Assembly (NCBI RefSeq): GCF_021049265.1
Contig: NZ_CP088018.1
Span: 3,286,001-3,350,000 of the forward strand
DNA from: Ruania suaedae
Lineage (GTDB): Bacteria > Actinomycetota > Actinomycetes > Actinomycetales > Beutenbergiaceae
Reading direction: 5' to 3'
Length of the DNA stretch: 64,000 nt
Shown here: piece by piece, positions 17,533-26,493 of the stretch
How positions within the stretch are numbered: the stretch's first letter is position 1
Layout: the number at the start of each line of letters is the position of its first letter
Notes under the pieces: generated by a model
What the model was told of the DNA's origin: nothing
What the model saw: only the letters and a program-made list of their open reading frames with translations
Databases searched by the model: none
Program-made: the position numbers and the translations under genes

Positions 17533-17762
17533 CGCCGCGCCGCGCCGGGGAGGTCGAACCGGCACTGATCCACTGCCGGCTGGACGAGCTCCTGGCCGAG
17601 CGCGGCATGACGCTCACCCAGCTCTCCCAGGAGGTCGGGGTGAGCCTGGTGAATCTCTCGGTGCTCAAGAACGACCGGGCGAAGGCGATCAGGTACACCA
17701 CACTGGCAGCGATCTGCGACGCCCTCGGCTGCGACGTCGGCGACCTGCTGGTGCGCGCGTAG
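17529..17762 (+). CDS. YozG-like Cro/C1-type HTH regulator
   Basis: A 77-residue single-domain DNA-binding protein. The helix-turn-helix is RGMTLTQLSQEVGVSLVNLSVLKN (about residues 27-50), followed by ALGCDVGDLL, typical of the HTH_26/YozG group. It overlaps the DUF2975 gene by four bases and is expected to repress or activate the pair through the TATCG-containing site upstream. Confidence 0.88.
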   Translation: MTPRRAGEVEPALIHCRLDELLAERGMTLTQLSQEVGVSLVNLSVLKNDRAKAIRYTTLAAICDALGCDVGDLLVRA

Positions 17763-17861
17763 CGCTACCGACCGACGTTCCCGGCCCCGACCATGGCAGC
17801 ACCCTGCCTCGATGCCTCCCGCCTCGGTCCGTGCGGGGAGCCTGGGTCGGCGATGAGCCGG

Positions 17862-19322
17862 CTACCCCCAGACCAGGCCCTGGCTCGGCTCCTCCATCAC
17901 CCGGGCCACATCGTGCAGCACCCGGGAGGCGAGCTCGCCGTCCACAAGCCGGTGATCCACCGACAGCGCGAGCTGGGTCACCCAGCGCGGCTTGATCTTG
18001 CCCTTGTGCACCCACGGGCGCTGGTCGATCGCACCGAGCGCGAGGATCGCCGACTCCCCCGGGTTCAGGATCGGGGTGCCGGTGTCGATCCCGAAGATGC
18101 CGACGTTCGTGACCGTCACGGTGCCGTCGGACATCTCGGCCGGCTGCGTCTTGCCCGCCCGCGCGGTGGCGGTCAGGTTCGCGATCTCCACCGCCAGCTC
18201 GTGCAGCGAGAGCCGGTGCGCATCCTTGATGTTGGGCACGATCAGCCCCCGCGGGGTCGCCGCGGCGATCCCGAGATTGATGTAGTGCTTGTAGACGATC
18301 TCCTGCGTCGCGTCGTCCCACGCGGCGCTGATCATCGGGTGCTGGCGGATCGCCAGCACCAGCGCCTTCGCGGCGATCAGCAGCGGGGTCACGCGCACGT
18401 CACCGAAGTCGCGATCGCCCTTGAGCCGCTCCACCAGGTGCATCGTCTTGGTCACGTCGACGGTGACGAAGACCGTCACGTGCGGCGCCGTGAACGCCGA
18501 GGCCACCATCGCCTCGGCGGTACGGGCCCGGACGCTGCGCACCGGCACCCGGGTCTGGCGGCCGTCATCGGAGACGACACCGCCGTCCAGCCAGGGCCGG
18601 TCGTCGTCGCGGTGCTTGACGTAGTGCTCGGGAGCCGAACGTTCTGCCGCGGAGAGCACGTCCGCGCGGGTGATGATGCCCCCGGGTCCGGTGCCCGGGA
18701 CCCGGGCCAGGTCCAGCCCGAGGTCCTTGGCGAGCTTGCGCACGGGTGGCTTGGCCATGATCTGGGCCGACCGGTTCGAGGACGCCGACGGCGCAGCCTG
18801 AGCAGGTGCAGGTCTCGCCTGGGAAGCCGGGGAGGGCTGCGCAGCAGCGGGTCGGGCAGGCGGCGCGGCCTGAGCGGGCGCCGCGGGAGCGGGCGCAGCG
18901 CTCTCGGGCTCCCGAGTGCCACCGGCAGCGGCCTTGCGCGGGCGGCGCGTGGGCGAGGCCGCCTTGGTGCCGTATCCCACCAGCACCCCACCGCTGGTCT
19001 CCTCCTCGTCCCCGGAGGCCTGCGCCTGGGGTGAGGCAGACGCCTCGGAGGCCCCGCCGTCGGGGGCTTCTCCGCCCGGGTCGAGGTCGAAGGTGATGAT
19101 CGGCGTCCCGACCTCGACGGTGTCACCCACCTCGGCGAGCAGCTCGGTGACCACCCCGGCATGCGGGCTGGGCAGTTCGACCAGGCTCTTCGCCGTCTCG
19201 ATCTCGACGATGGTCTGGTTCACCGTCACGGTGTCACCGACGGCCACCTGCCAGGCGACGATATCGGCCTCGGTGAGACCTTCACCGACGTCGGGAAGGC
19301 GGAACTGCACGAGCTTGGGCAT
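17862..19322 (-). CDS. Dihydrolipoamide acyltransferase (E2) of a branched-chain-type 2-oxoacid dehydrogenase
   Basis: 486 residues. An N-terminal lipoyl domain has the lipoylated Lys in ETAKSLVELPSP (Lys45). An Ala/Pro-rich linker (about 105-185) follows. A peripheral subunit-binding domain (about 188-225, with KLAKDLGLDLARVPGTGPGG) precedes the catalytic acyltransferase domain, which ends in SVDHRLVDGELASR with the active-site His near 457. It transfers the acyl group from E1 to CoA. Last gene of the E1 alpha, E1 beta, E2 operon. No E3 is nearby, so dihydrolipoamide dehydrogenase must be supplied from elsewhere. Confidence 0.93.
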   Translation of the reverse strand: MPKLVQFRLPDVGEGLTEADIVAWQVAVGDTVTVNQTIVEIETAKSLVELPSPHAGVVTELLAEVGDTVEVGTPIITFDLDPGGEAPDGGASEASASPQAQASGDEEETSGGVLVGYGTKAASPTRRPRKAAAGGTREPESAAPAPAAPAQAAPPARPAAAQPSPASQARPAPAQAAPSASSNRSAQIMAKPPVRKLAKDLGLDLARVPGTGPGGIITRADVLSAAERSAPEHYVKHRDDDRPWLDGGVVSDDGRQTRVPVRSVRARTAEAMVASAFTAPHVTVFVTVDVTKTMHLVERLKGDRDFGDVRVTPLLIAAKALVLAIRQHPMISAAWDDATQEIVYKHYINLGIAAATPRGLIVPNIKDAHRLSLHELAVEIANLTATARAGKTQPAEMSDGTVTVTNVGIFGIDTGTPILNPGESAILALGAIDQRPWVHKGKIKPRWVTQLALSVDHRLVDGELASRVLHDVARVMEEPSQGLVWG

Positions 19323-19358
19323 GGTCTGGTCTCGTCTCCTCGATCGACGGGCGCCGGA

Positions 19359-20417
19359 TCAGTGTTGCATCACGGTGTCGACGGCGTGCAGCACCCGGTC
19401 CAGGTTCGGAAGATACTCCTCCTCCAGCTTCGCCACGGGATAGGGCGTGTGGAAGCCGCCCACCCGCAGCACCGGCGCCTCGAGGTGGTAGAAGCACTCC
19501 TCGCTGATCCGGGCGGCGATCTCGGCACCCGCGCCGAGGAAGGTGGCAGCCTCGTGCACCACGACCAGTCGCCCGGTCCGGCGCACCGAGTCCGCCACCG
19601 CCGCGAAGTCGATCGGCGAGATCGAGCGCAGGTCGATCACCTCGATGCTGGTGCCCTCGGACTCGGCGGCGGCCGCGGCGCGGAGCGCGGTGGTCACCGA
19701 GGGGCCGTAGGCGGCGAGCGTGACATCGGTGCCCGGGCGGGCCACCGTGGCGCGCACGTCGCCGGGCGCACCGGGACCGCCGACCAGCTCATCGGCCGCG
19801 GTGAGGTCCACCTCGGCCTTGTCCCAGTAGCGGGCCTTCGGCTCGAAGAACATCACCGGATCGGGGCAGGCGATGGCCTGCTGGATCATCACGAACGCGT
19901 CGGCCGGCGTGGCCGGGGTGATCACCCGCAGCCCGGCGGTGTGCGCGAACAGCGCCTCGGGTGACTCCGAGTGGTGCTCGACCGCTCCGATGCCGCCGCC
20001 GTAGGGCACCCGGATGACCACCGGCACCTGCGACTTGCCGCGGGAGCGGTAGTGCATCTTGGCCAGCTGGGTGGTGATCTGGTCGTAGGCGGGGAAGATG
20101 AACCCGTCGAACTGGATCTCGCACACCGGCCGGTACCCGGCCAGCGCCAGCCCGATCGCGGTGCCGACGATGCCGGACTCGGCGAGCGGGGTGTCGACCA
20201 CCCGGTCGGAGCCGAAGTCCTTCTGCAGTCCGTCGGTGACCCGGAAGACGCCACCGAGGGGCCCGATGTCCTCACCCATCAGCATCACCTTCGGATCGCG
20301 CTCCATCGCGCGGCGCAGGCCGAGGTTGATCGCCTTGCCGAGGGTGAGGCGCTGGGTCCCGCCTTGTTGGCCCTGATCGCCCTGCCGGTCCTGGTCGCTG
20401 ACGGCCCGCTCGCTCAT
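19359..20417 (-). CDS. 2-oxoacid dehydrogenase E1 beta subunit
   Basis: 352 residues of the transketolase-like pyrimidine-binding type. MLMGEDIGPLGGVFRVTDGL and DTPLAESGIVGTAIGLALAG contain the Glu that contacts the thiamin ring. EIQFDGFIFPAYDQI and RVPYGGGIGAVEHHSES are diagnostic of branched-chain/pyruvate E1 beta. A Gln/Gly-rich N-terminal extension (about 20 residues) is unusual but has no motif. ATG overlaps the stop of E1 alpha by four bases, so the heterotetramer subunits are made in step. Confidence 0.94.
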   Translation of the reverse strand: MSERAVSDQDRQGDQGQQGGTQRLTLGKAINLGLRRAMERDPKVMLMGEDIGPLGGVFRVTDGLQKDFGSDRVVDTPLAESGIVGTAIGLALAGYRPVCEIQFDGFIFPAYDQITTQLAKMHYRSRGKSQVPVVIRVPYGGGIGAVEHHSESPEALFAHTAGLRVITPATPADAFVMIQQAIACPDPVMFFEPKARYWDKAEVDLTAADELVGGPGAPGDVRATVARPGTDVTLAAYGPSVTTALRAAAAAESEGTSIEVIDLRSISPIDFAAVADSVRRTGRLVVVHEAATFLGAGAEIAARISEECFYHLEAPVLRVGGFHTPYPVAKLEEEYLPNLDRVLHAVDTVMQH

Positions 20418-21565
20418 GAGGCCACCTCCTCGAACCCGGCGAGGTACTCGGTGAGCCAGGTCCGCTCGCGGGTGATCTGGGACTGCTCGGTGGCGTAGAC
20501 GTCGTCGAAGATCCGCTCGACCGGTGGCGCGGCGATGGTGTGGCAGTACTCGCGGATCTCGGCCCCGAACTGCTCGGCCTCCGCCTCGAGGCCGGCGAAG
20601 AACTCCGACGGCGACCCCTCCCGCTCCAGCAGCAGGCGCATCCGGTCGAGGGGGTCACGACGGCGCCATGTCTCCTCCTCCGCCCGGCTTCGGTAGCGCG
20701 TGGGGTCATCGGAGGTGGTGTGCGCACCCATCCGGTAGGTCACCGCCTCGATGAACGTGGGGCCACCGCCCGCCTTGGCGCGTTCGAGCGCCTCGGACGT
20801 GACGGCGTGGCAGGCGAGCACGTCGTTGCCGTCCACCCGGACCGAGGGCACACCGAAGCCCCGGCCGCGGTGGTAGAGCGGTACCCGGCTCTGCCGCTGC
20901 GTGGGCTCGGAGATCGCCCACTGGTTGTTCTGGCAGAAGAAGACCACCGGCGCGTCGTTGACCGAGGCGAAGGTCAGGGCTTCGCTGACATCACCCTGGG
21001 CGGTGGCGCCGTCACCGAAGTAGGCCACCGCGGCGCGGTCACGTCCGGGATCGCCCGTACCGACGTCGCCGTCGCGCTGGATGCCCATGGCGTAGCCGGT
21101 GGCGTGCAGCGCGTGGGAGCCGATGACCAGGGTGTAGAGGTGGCAGTTGTGGGCATTCGGGTCCCAGCCACCGTGGTCCTCGCCGCGGAAGATGTGCAGC
21201 GTGGAGCGCAGATCCACCCCACGGGTCCAGATCACCCCGAGCTCGCGGTAGGAGGGGAAGGCGTAGTCGCGCGAGGACATCGCCCTGCCGGAGCCGATCT
21301 GGGCGGCTTCCTGCCCCAGCGAGGGGGGCCACAGGCCCAGCTCGCCGTGGCGCTGCAGGGACGTGGCCTCGCTGTCGAAGCGGCGCACCAGGTACATGTC
21401 CCGGTACAGGCCTTCGAGCGCTGCTCGGTCCAGGTGGTCGACCCGGGGCGAGTAGCTCTCGTGGTGCACACGCTCACCGGTGGGGGTGAGCAGCTGGATG
21501 AGATCGTCATCCGTCTCTCCGACCGGGGTGGTGACCCCGTCTACGTCGGGTGTGAACACAGGCAC
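20414..21565 (-). CDS. 2-oxoacid dehydrogenase E1 alpha subunit
   Basis: 383 residues. The thiamin-diphosphate fold motif starts GDGATAQGDVSEAL and ends with CQNNQWAIS, and the phosphorylation-loop region YRMGAHTTSDDPTRYR is conserved. This organisation (separate alpha and beta plus a single-lipoyl E2) is that of branched-chain 2-oxoacid dehydrogenase, which makes branched acyl-CoA primers for actinobacterial fatty acids. A pyruvate-specific enzyme cannot be ruled out. First gene of the operon. A direct-repeat regulatory site precedes it. Confidence 0.93.
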   Translation of the reverse strand: MPVFTPDVDGVTTPVGETDDDLIQLLTPTGERVHHESYSPRVDHLDRAALEGLYRDMYLVRRFDSEATSLQRHGELGLWPPSLGQEAAQIGSGRAMSSRDYAFPSYRELGVIWTRGVDLRSTLHIFRGEDHGGWDPNAHNCHLYTLVIGSHALHATGYAMGIQRDGDVGTGDPGRDRAAVAYFGDGATAQGDVSEALTFASVNDAPVVFFCQNNQWAISEPTQRQSRVPLYHRGRGFGVPSVRVDGNDVLACHAVTSEALERAKAGGGPTFIEAVTYRMGAHTTSDDPTRYRSRAEEETWRRRDPLDRMRLLLEREGSPSEFFAGLEAEAEQFGAEIREYCHTIAAPPVERIFDDVYATEQSQITRERTWLTEYLAGFEEVAS

Positions 21566-21608
21566 GCTCCTTCGTGTGGGTAGCCGTCCTCGCGCAACTT
21601 ACGCCAGC

Positions 21609-21632
21609 GTAGGCTACGCAACCGTAGGTTAC
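21609..21632. promoter_or_regulatory. Direct-repeat candidate operator of the 2-oxoacid dehydrogenase operon
   Basis: GTAGGCTAC (21609-21617) and GTAGGTTAC (21624-21632) form a direct repeat with 15-bp period, 44 bp upstream of the E1 alpha start. Each unit is itself nearly palindromic (GTAG..CTAC). An Lrp/AsnC- or TetR-type regulator of branched-chain metabolism is a plausible binder, but none is in the window. Confidence 0.5.
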
Positions 21633-21714
21633 AACGAGAGCGATCACACGAAGCTGCCGGCCCCGGAGTTGTAGGAAACCTCCAACGAACGCTCCCCCAC
21701 CCGGCGCACCCGTG

Positions 21715-21786
21715 CGAATCCACTTCTGTCATAGAAATCCACTTTCGGGCGACCAGAACTGGATTCGGATGACAGAAGTGGATTCG
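21715..21786. repeat. Nested REP-like palindrome, copy 2
   Basis: The outer arms GAATCCACTTCTGTCAT (21716-21732) and ATGACAGAAGTGGATTC (21769-21785) are a perfect 17-bp inverted repeat. Two diverged half-units (AAATCCACTTTC and CAGAACTGGATTC) lie inside. It shares its core and total size with the element at 4048-4121. It lies between the E1 alpha promoter region and the end of the DUF1537 kinase gene. Confidence 0.85.
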
Positions 21787-21821
21787 AACGCAGCGAACTG
21801 CGGGTACAGGCGTGGGACGCG

Positions 21822-23117
21822 TCAGGCCTCGGAGCCGAGGGTGCGGACCTGCTCGAACAGGTCGACCTCCCCCACCTGTCCGCCCTTGAGCAACAGCTCC
21901 AGGCCGTCCACCGCCGGATCCGGCGCATGGGCGCGCAGCAGAACCACGTTCCCGGACGGGTTCGCAGCGATCGAGAGCGACTCCACCCCCAGCAGCGTGG
22001 TCACCCGGCTGGAGGTGTCCCCACCGCACACGACCACCCGCCCGACGCCGGCCCTCACCGCTGCCTCGACCACATCCGCCGCCGCACGCGCCAGGGCGGG
22101 CAGGATCTCGTCCGGCGTGAGCCCGGCGGTGTCGGCGTCGTCGGAGCTCAGCGCCACGCTCCGCCCCGCGGCGAGCGCGGCCAGCGCCTGCTCCCTGACC
22201 CCCGCGGCAAGCACCGGCGCGGTCATCCACCCAGCGCGGGCGGCGGCGTCGATCTGCCTGCGCGTCTGTGCGGAGCGACTGCCCGAGACGGCGAGCACCG
22301 GGCCGCGGGCGGGCGTGGCCGCCGGCACCGGACCGGCATCCCCCGGCTCGGCCGACGCGAGCGCGTGGGAGAGGCCACCGGAGCCGATGGCGAACCCGCC
22401 CAGGTCCAGCACTGCCCGCCCGAGCAGCTGCAGGTGTTCCTCCCCGAGGGCGTCGAGCACCAGGGCGGCCGCGTCGGAGGACCGGATCAGCTGGGTCACC
22501 TGATCCGCTGAGGTGTAGGCCGGGAACGCCAACCCCGCGACAGCCAGGTCGGTCTGGCGCCCCAGGTGCACGGCGAGGTCGGACTCGTCCATCGGCGTCA
22601 CGGGGTGGCTGGACATCGTCGGCTGCCGGTCGAGCCGATACACGGTCTCACCCTCCCGGGCGAAGTGGTGCCCGAAGGCGGTGTAGCGCCCGAAGTCGGG
22701 CTGGGCGAACAGCAGCGGTACGGTCTGATCGCCCCTCAGCGCGCGACCGATCTCCAGCGCCCGGCCCAGGCTCCCCACCTGCGGGGAGGAGTCCGCCGTC
22801 GAGCAGGCCTTGTACTGCAGCACCTGTGGCTCCAGGGCGGCGAGCGCGCTGAGCACCGGGCGGACCTCGGCCTCGAGCCGGCCGGTGGGTATCGACCGGG
22901 CGATCCCGGCGATCCCGACGGCGTCGCAGCCCCTGGCGGCCTCGGCGAGCGCCGCAGGCCCGGGCAGGTGCGTGAACAGCCGCCCGGCCCATCCCTGCCG
23001 GGCCACCTGCAGCAGCACGTCCACGCTGCCGGTGAAGTCGTCGCCGTAGAAGGCCAGCCGGGGCGACGTGCCCTGGCCCCGAGGAGACCGACGCTGGGGT
23101 GGCGGCGCCTCAGACAC
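21822..23117 (-). CDS. DUF1537 (four-carbon acid sugar kinase) family kinase, OiaK-like
   Basis: 431 residues. The N-terminal domain starts with LAFYGDDFTGSVDVLLQ, the substrate-binding signature of DUF1537 kinases. YKACSTADSSPQVGSLGRA is also typical. The C-terminal ATP-binding domain has VVCGGDTSSRV and NPSGNVVLL. These kinases phosphorylate tetronates and, when next to a RuBisCO-like protein, 3-oxo-isoapionate (OiaK). GTG 23117 is chosen because it overlaps the RuBisCO-like gene by eight bases. The in-frame extension to 23189 reads through that gene and lacks family similarity. The substrate is inferred from context. Confidence 0.88.
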   Translation of the reverse strand: MSEAPPPQRRSPRGQGTSPRLAFYGDDFTGSVDVLLQVARQGWAGRLFTHLPGPAALAEAARGCDAVGIAGIARSIPTGRLEAEVRPVLSALAALEPQVLQYKACSTADSSPQVGSLGRALEIGRALRGDQTVPLLFAQPDFGRYTAFGHHFAREGETVYRLDRQPTMSSHPVTPMDESDLAVHLGRQTDLAVAGLAFPAYTSADQVTQLIRSSDAAALVLDALGEEHLQLLGRAVLDLGGFAIGSGGLSHALASAEPGDAGPVPAATPARGPVLAVSGSRSAQTRRQIDAAARAGWMTAPVLAAGVREQALAALAAGRSVALSSDDADTAGLTPDEILPALARAAADVVEAAVRAGVGRVVVCGGDTSSRVTTLLGVESLSIAANPSGNVVLLRAHAPDPAVDGLELLLKGGQVGEVDLFEQVRTLGSEA

Positions 23118-24366
23118 GGACCGGCCCGAAGCGGTCGACCGCCCGTCGCAGGGCTTCGGAGGTGCGGAGGGCATCCTCGACGGTCTCACCCGCGGCGGCG
23201 GATGCCCAGGCCTGGCGCATGCTGTCCACCCCCGCCCGGACGCCGTCGGGGTGGCCGTGGATCCCGCCCCCGGCGAGCACGAGCAGATCGGTGCTGCCCA
23301 CGGCCTCGTGCGTGGCGTGGGCGAGCCCGCCCCACTGCCCGGAGGAGAGCACCGGCACCGTCGGCGTGGTGCCCAGCAACGGCTCCTGGACGGCGGAGAT
23401 CGCCGCGAGCACCTCGGCGTCGGACTCGTAGAACTTGTTGGAGATGCCGTTGGTATGCAGATGGTCGGTCCCGCTCAGCCGCGCCAGCTTCTGCCACGCG
23501 CGGAACGCGATCCCGACCTGCTCGGAGCGGCTGATGGCCCCGAAGCCCGCCCGGTGGCCGTGGATGGGCAGCTGGGAGCGGCGGCGGATGTACTCCAGCC
23601 CGGCCAATCCGACGTTGTTGAGGCAGACCATGATGCAGGTGCCACCGGCCTCGAGCACCATGTCGTGATTGCGTTCGAGCTGGTCGATGTCATCGGTGAT
23701 GTTGAAGGCGTACATCGGCTTCACACCGGTGCGCTCGGCGTGCCGGTTCAGCACCGGCATCACCGCCGCAATCCGTTCGGCCAGCGGGGCGTGCGGGCCG
23801 TTGCCCTGCAGCTCGTCGTCCTTGATGAAGTCGATCCCGCCGTCGGCGAGGTCACCCACCAGCTCGGCGAGCTCGGCGGGGGTGAGGCCGATGCTCGGCT
23901 TGACGATCGTGCCCAGCATCGCCCCCTCGGGGCGCGACATCAGCCGGCGCGTGCCCTCGACGCCGAACTGCGGGCCGGGGTAGCGCTCGGCGAAGGCCGG
24001 CGGCAGGTCGAGATCGACCAGCTTGATCGCGCCGAGTTCCTTGATCTCGAACAGGTTCCCGGCCACCGCGGCCATGAGGTTGGGCAGCGAGGGGCCGAAG
24101 TTGCTCAGCGGGAAGCGGATCCGCAGGCGCGCCCGCCGCCGGTCGGATGGGTCGCCCACCGTGCCGGGCAGGGCCGAGGCCCCGGTCAGTGGCAGCTCCT
24201 CGAGGCCGTCGACCTGGGCGGCGAAACGTGCCCGCACCGAGTCCGACTCCCGCTCCACCCGCACGAAGGTGCCGGTGGACTGCTCCCCGGCGAGCACCTC
24301 GGCCGCACGTTCGAGCGGCATGGAGGTCTCGACGATATAGGTCGCCACCACATAGTCGGCGGCCAT
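23110..24366 (-). CDS. RuBisCO-like protein (type IV), candidate 3-oxo-isoapionate-4-phosphate decarboxylase/hydrolase
   Basis: 418 residues with the two-domain large-subunit fold. GTIVKPSIGL keeps the first catalytic Lys, but the KPK second Lys is Ser. GGIDFIKDDELQG keeps the carbamylated Lys and both acidic metal ligands. HGHRAG keeps the His/Arg pair, LHTNGISNKF the loop-6-like Lys, and SSGQW plus GGGIHGHP the phosphate site. So it is a metal-binding RLP and not a carboxylase. RLPs beside DUF1537 kinases include OiaC and OiaX of D-apionate catabolism. TGATG overlap with the GH127 stop shows coupling. Confidence 0.88.
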   Translation of the reverse strand: MAADYVVATYIVETSMPLERAAEVLAGEQSTGTFVRVERESDSVRARFAAQVDGLEELPLTGASALPGTVGDPSDRRRARLRIRFPLSNFGPSLPNLMAAVAGNLFEIKELGAIKLVDLDLPPAFAERYPGPQFGVEGTRRLMSRPEGAMLGTIVKPSIGLTPAELAELVGDLADGGIDFIKDDELQGNGPHAPLAERIAAVMPVLNRHAERTGVKPMYAFNITDDIDQLERNHDMVLEAGGTCIMVCLNNVGLAGLEYIRRRSQLPIHGHRAGFGAISRSEQVGIAFRAWQKLARLSGTDHLHTNGISNKFYESDAEVLAAISAVQEPLLGTTPTVPVLSSGQWGGLAHATHEAVGSTDLLVLAGGGIHGHPDGVRAGVDSMRQAWASAAAGETVEDALRTSEALRRAVDRFGPVRV

Positions 24367-26351
24367 CACCACACCACCGGCAACCACACGGACATCTCCG
24401 ACGGCCCGCGGTTGCTCCAGGCGTAGTACGGCACCAGCCGCACGCTCGCCCGGCGCAGCGGGGCGTCGTCGACGTCGCCGTACAGGCCCTCGGTCGCCGG
24501 CGGGAGGATGGCGGCCTCGGTCTCCAGCGCCGTCACCTGCTCCGACCCGATCGTCATCTGCACCGGCTGCGGCTGCGCATCGCGCGGCAGTGCGACCTGC
24601 TCCAGCCGGGCGCCGTCGGGAAGCTCGTGGCTCTCCAGGCAGTACACGACCGGTCCGCGCTGCACGGCCACCTGGTTGGTGATCTCCTCGGCGAGGCGGT
24701 GCCCGCGCACGATCCGCACCGGCATCGGCAGGTCCAGGGTGATCTCGTCGCCGGCCTGCCACTCGCGCTCGATGCGGGTGTAGCTGGAAGGTTCGCTCAC
24801 CTCGACCGCGCTCCCGTTGACGGCGACCCGCGCCCCGCGCGACCAGCCGGGGATGCGCAGGTGGACCGGCAGGCTGCCGGCGGCCTCGGTGACGGTGAAG
24901 GTGATCGCGCCGTCCCACGGATACTGCGAGCTCTCCGTCAGCACCACGTGACCGCTCGCGGACTCACCGCGCACCTGCGACCCGCCGTACTGGTGCACGT
25001 ACAGCCCGTCCGGGCCGACCGAGGCGATGCGCTCGTGCATCTCCGACAAGGTCCGGGCGATGTTGGGCGGGCAGCAGAAGCAGCTGAGGTAGGGCTGGCG
25101 CAGCCGCTCGTCCGAAGGCGGCGGCTCCGGCGTGGGGCGCAGGGCGGTGTCCCCGGCGCGGCGCAGCGGGAACGGCAGCTCGCGCACCTGCCGCAGCGGG
25201 TTGGTGTAGAAGTAGCTCGCGCCGTCCAGGCCGATGCTGGCCAGCAGGGCGTTGTAGGAGATGGTCTCGATGACGTCGGCATAGCGCGCCCGCGGGGCCA
25301 GCGCCAGCATCCGCTCGGACCAGAAGATCATGCCGATGTGCGCGCACGACTCGTTGTGCGCCGTCGTGTTCGGCAGCTGGTAGGGCCGGCCATAGGCCTG
25401 GTGGACGCGGCTGATCTCCTTCTGCCAGGGGAAGCCGTCCGGGGAGGCGCCGTCGTAGAGGGCACCGCAGCCACCGGTGAGGTAGAGCTTGGTCTCGACC
25501 ACATCGGTCCAGAGGCGCTCGAGCACCCCCTGCAGGCCGGCGTCGCCGGTCTCGGCGACCAGATCGCTCAGGCCGGCGTAGAGGTAGTTGGCGCGTACGG
25601 CGTGGCCGGTGACGACGGTCTGCTCGCGCACGGGGATGCGGTCCTGGTTGTCGTCGCCGCCCTCCTCGAACTCGTCGCGGACGCGCAGGAACGCCTCGGC
25701 CAGGCGCAGGTAGCGCTCGTTCCCGGTGGCCCGGTACAGGTCGATGACGGCCATGTAGTGGGAGGGGCAGATCGCCGACTTCGCCAGCTCGGTCGGCTTG
25801 TCGGTGGCGAGCATCTCGAGGAAGCCGGCCGCCTTCTCGGCCACGTCGAGCAGGGTCGCCGAACCCGTGACGGCGTGATGGCGCACGGCCACGGTGATGA
25901 GGTGACCGAGGTTGTAGGTCTCGAAGTTGAACCGGTCCGCGAGCGCCTGCACCTGCTCCTGCTTGCGCTCGGCGATCGCCGTCGGGGTGTGCAGGTAGCC
26001 GTCCTCGCGCTGCACCGAGGCGATGAGGGCGGCAAGGTCCTCGATCCGGGCCGCGAGCTCGTCGTCCCAGGCGAGCTCGAGCTGCACGACGGCGGACTCG
26101 AGCCACTTGTAGGTGTCACCGTCCATGAACGGCGGGCCCTGGTGCTCCCCCTCCTCCAGTCCGGCCGCGATGCGGAAGTTGCGCACGCCGGGGCTGACGG
26201 CGGGGTCGCGCAGCATGTCCTCCATGCTGGGCACCGTCACCTCGCGGGTCCGGCGTGCGACATCGGCCCAGAATCCGGAGCGCCAGCGTGCACCCTCGGC
26301 ACCGAGCGGGGTCCAGGGCGCATGGGCGCGGGTCTGGGATGGGGCCGTCAT
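24366..26351 (-). CDS. GH127-family glycoside hydrolase
   Basis: 661 residues, cytoplasmic (no signal peptide). An (alpha/alpha)6 barrel of GH127 (former DUF1680) is followed by beta-sandwich domains. NESCAHIGMIFWSERM contains the Glu/Cys zinc-site residues, and SCFCCPPNIARTLSEMH supplies the catalytic-Cys cluster. Known members are beta-L-arabinofuranosidases and an aceric-acid hydrolase acting on rhamnogalacturonan II. First gene of the leftward GH127, RLP, kinase operon, with AAAGGA before the ATG. Its link to an apionate-type kinase/RLP favours a branched-sugar plant glycan. Confidence 0.9.
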   Translation of the reverse strand: MTAPSQTRAHAPWTPLGAEGARWRSGFWADVARRTREVTVPSMEDMLRDPAVSPGVRNFRIAAGLEEGEHQGPPFMDGDTYKWLESAVVQLELAWDDELAARIEDLAALIASVQREDGYLHTPTAIAERKQEQVQALADRFNFETYNLGHLITVAVRHHAVTGSATLLDVAEKAAGFLEMLATDKPTELAKSAICPSHYMAVIDLYRATGNERYLRLAEAFLRVRDEFEEGGDDNQDRIPVREQTVVTGHAVRANYLYAGLSDLVAETGDAGLQGVLERLWTDVVETKLYLTGGCGALYDGASPDGFPWQKEISRVHQAYGRPYQLPNTTAHNESCAHIGMIFWSERMLALAPRARYADVIETISYNALLASIGLDGASYFYTNPLRQVRELPFPLRRAGDTALRPTPEPPPSDERLRQPYLSCFCCPPNIARTLSEMHERIASVGPDGLYVHQYGGSQVRGESASGHVVLTESSQYPWDGAITFTVTEAAGSLPVHLRIPGWSRGARVAVNGSAVEVSEPSSYTRIEREWQAGDEITLDLPMPVRIVRGHRLAEEITNQVAVQRGPVVYCLESHELPDGARLEQVALPRDAQPQPVQMTIGSEQVTALETEAAILPPATEGLYGDVDDAPLRRASVRLVPYYAWSNRGPSEMSVWLPVVW

Positions 26352-26394
26352 TGGCTGTCCTTTCGCGTCTTCACTGGTGGCGACTCTGGCGACA

Positions 26395-26444
26395 TGCTAA
26401 CCTGAGACTGCAACTTCTCGCAATCGTGAATCCTTATGCATGGT
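26395..26444. promoter_or_regulatory. Divergent promoter/operator region between the GH127 operon and the racemase-fold gene
   Basis: On the minus strand, TTGCGA (26418-26423) and TTAGCA (26395-26400) are spaced by exactly 17 bp and precede the GH127 ATG by a short leader. Just upstream of that -35 lies ATGCATGGT (26436-26444). The same nonamer sits next to the candidate -35 of the sugar-binding-protein gene at 40496. This suggests one regulator controls both operons. Confidence 0.5.
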
Positions 26445-26493
26445 AAAACGGTTGCTCTGGCTTTCCCGCCGTCTCAAAGGAGAAGATCGGACC

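Noticed and set aside
23110-24366. True carbon-fixing RuBisCO large subunit
   Set aside because: The KPK motif is KPS, length is 418 residues, there is no small subunit or phosphoribulokinase, and context is acid-sugar catabolism.
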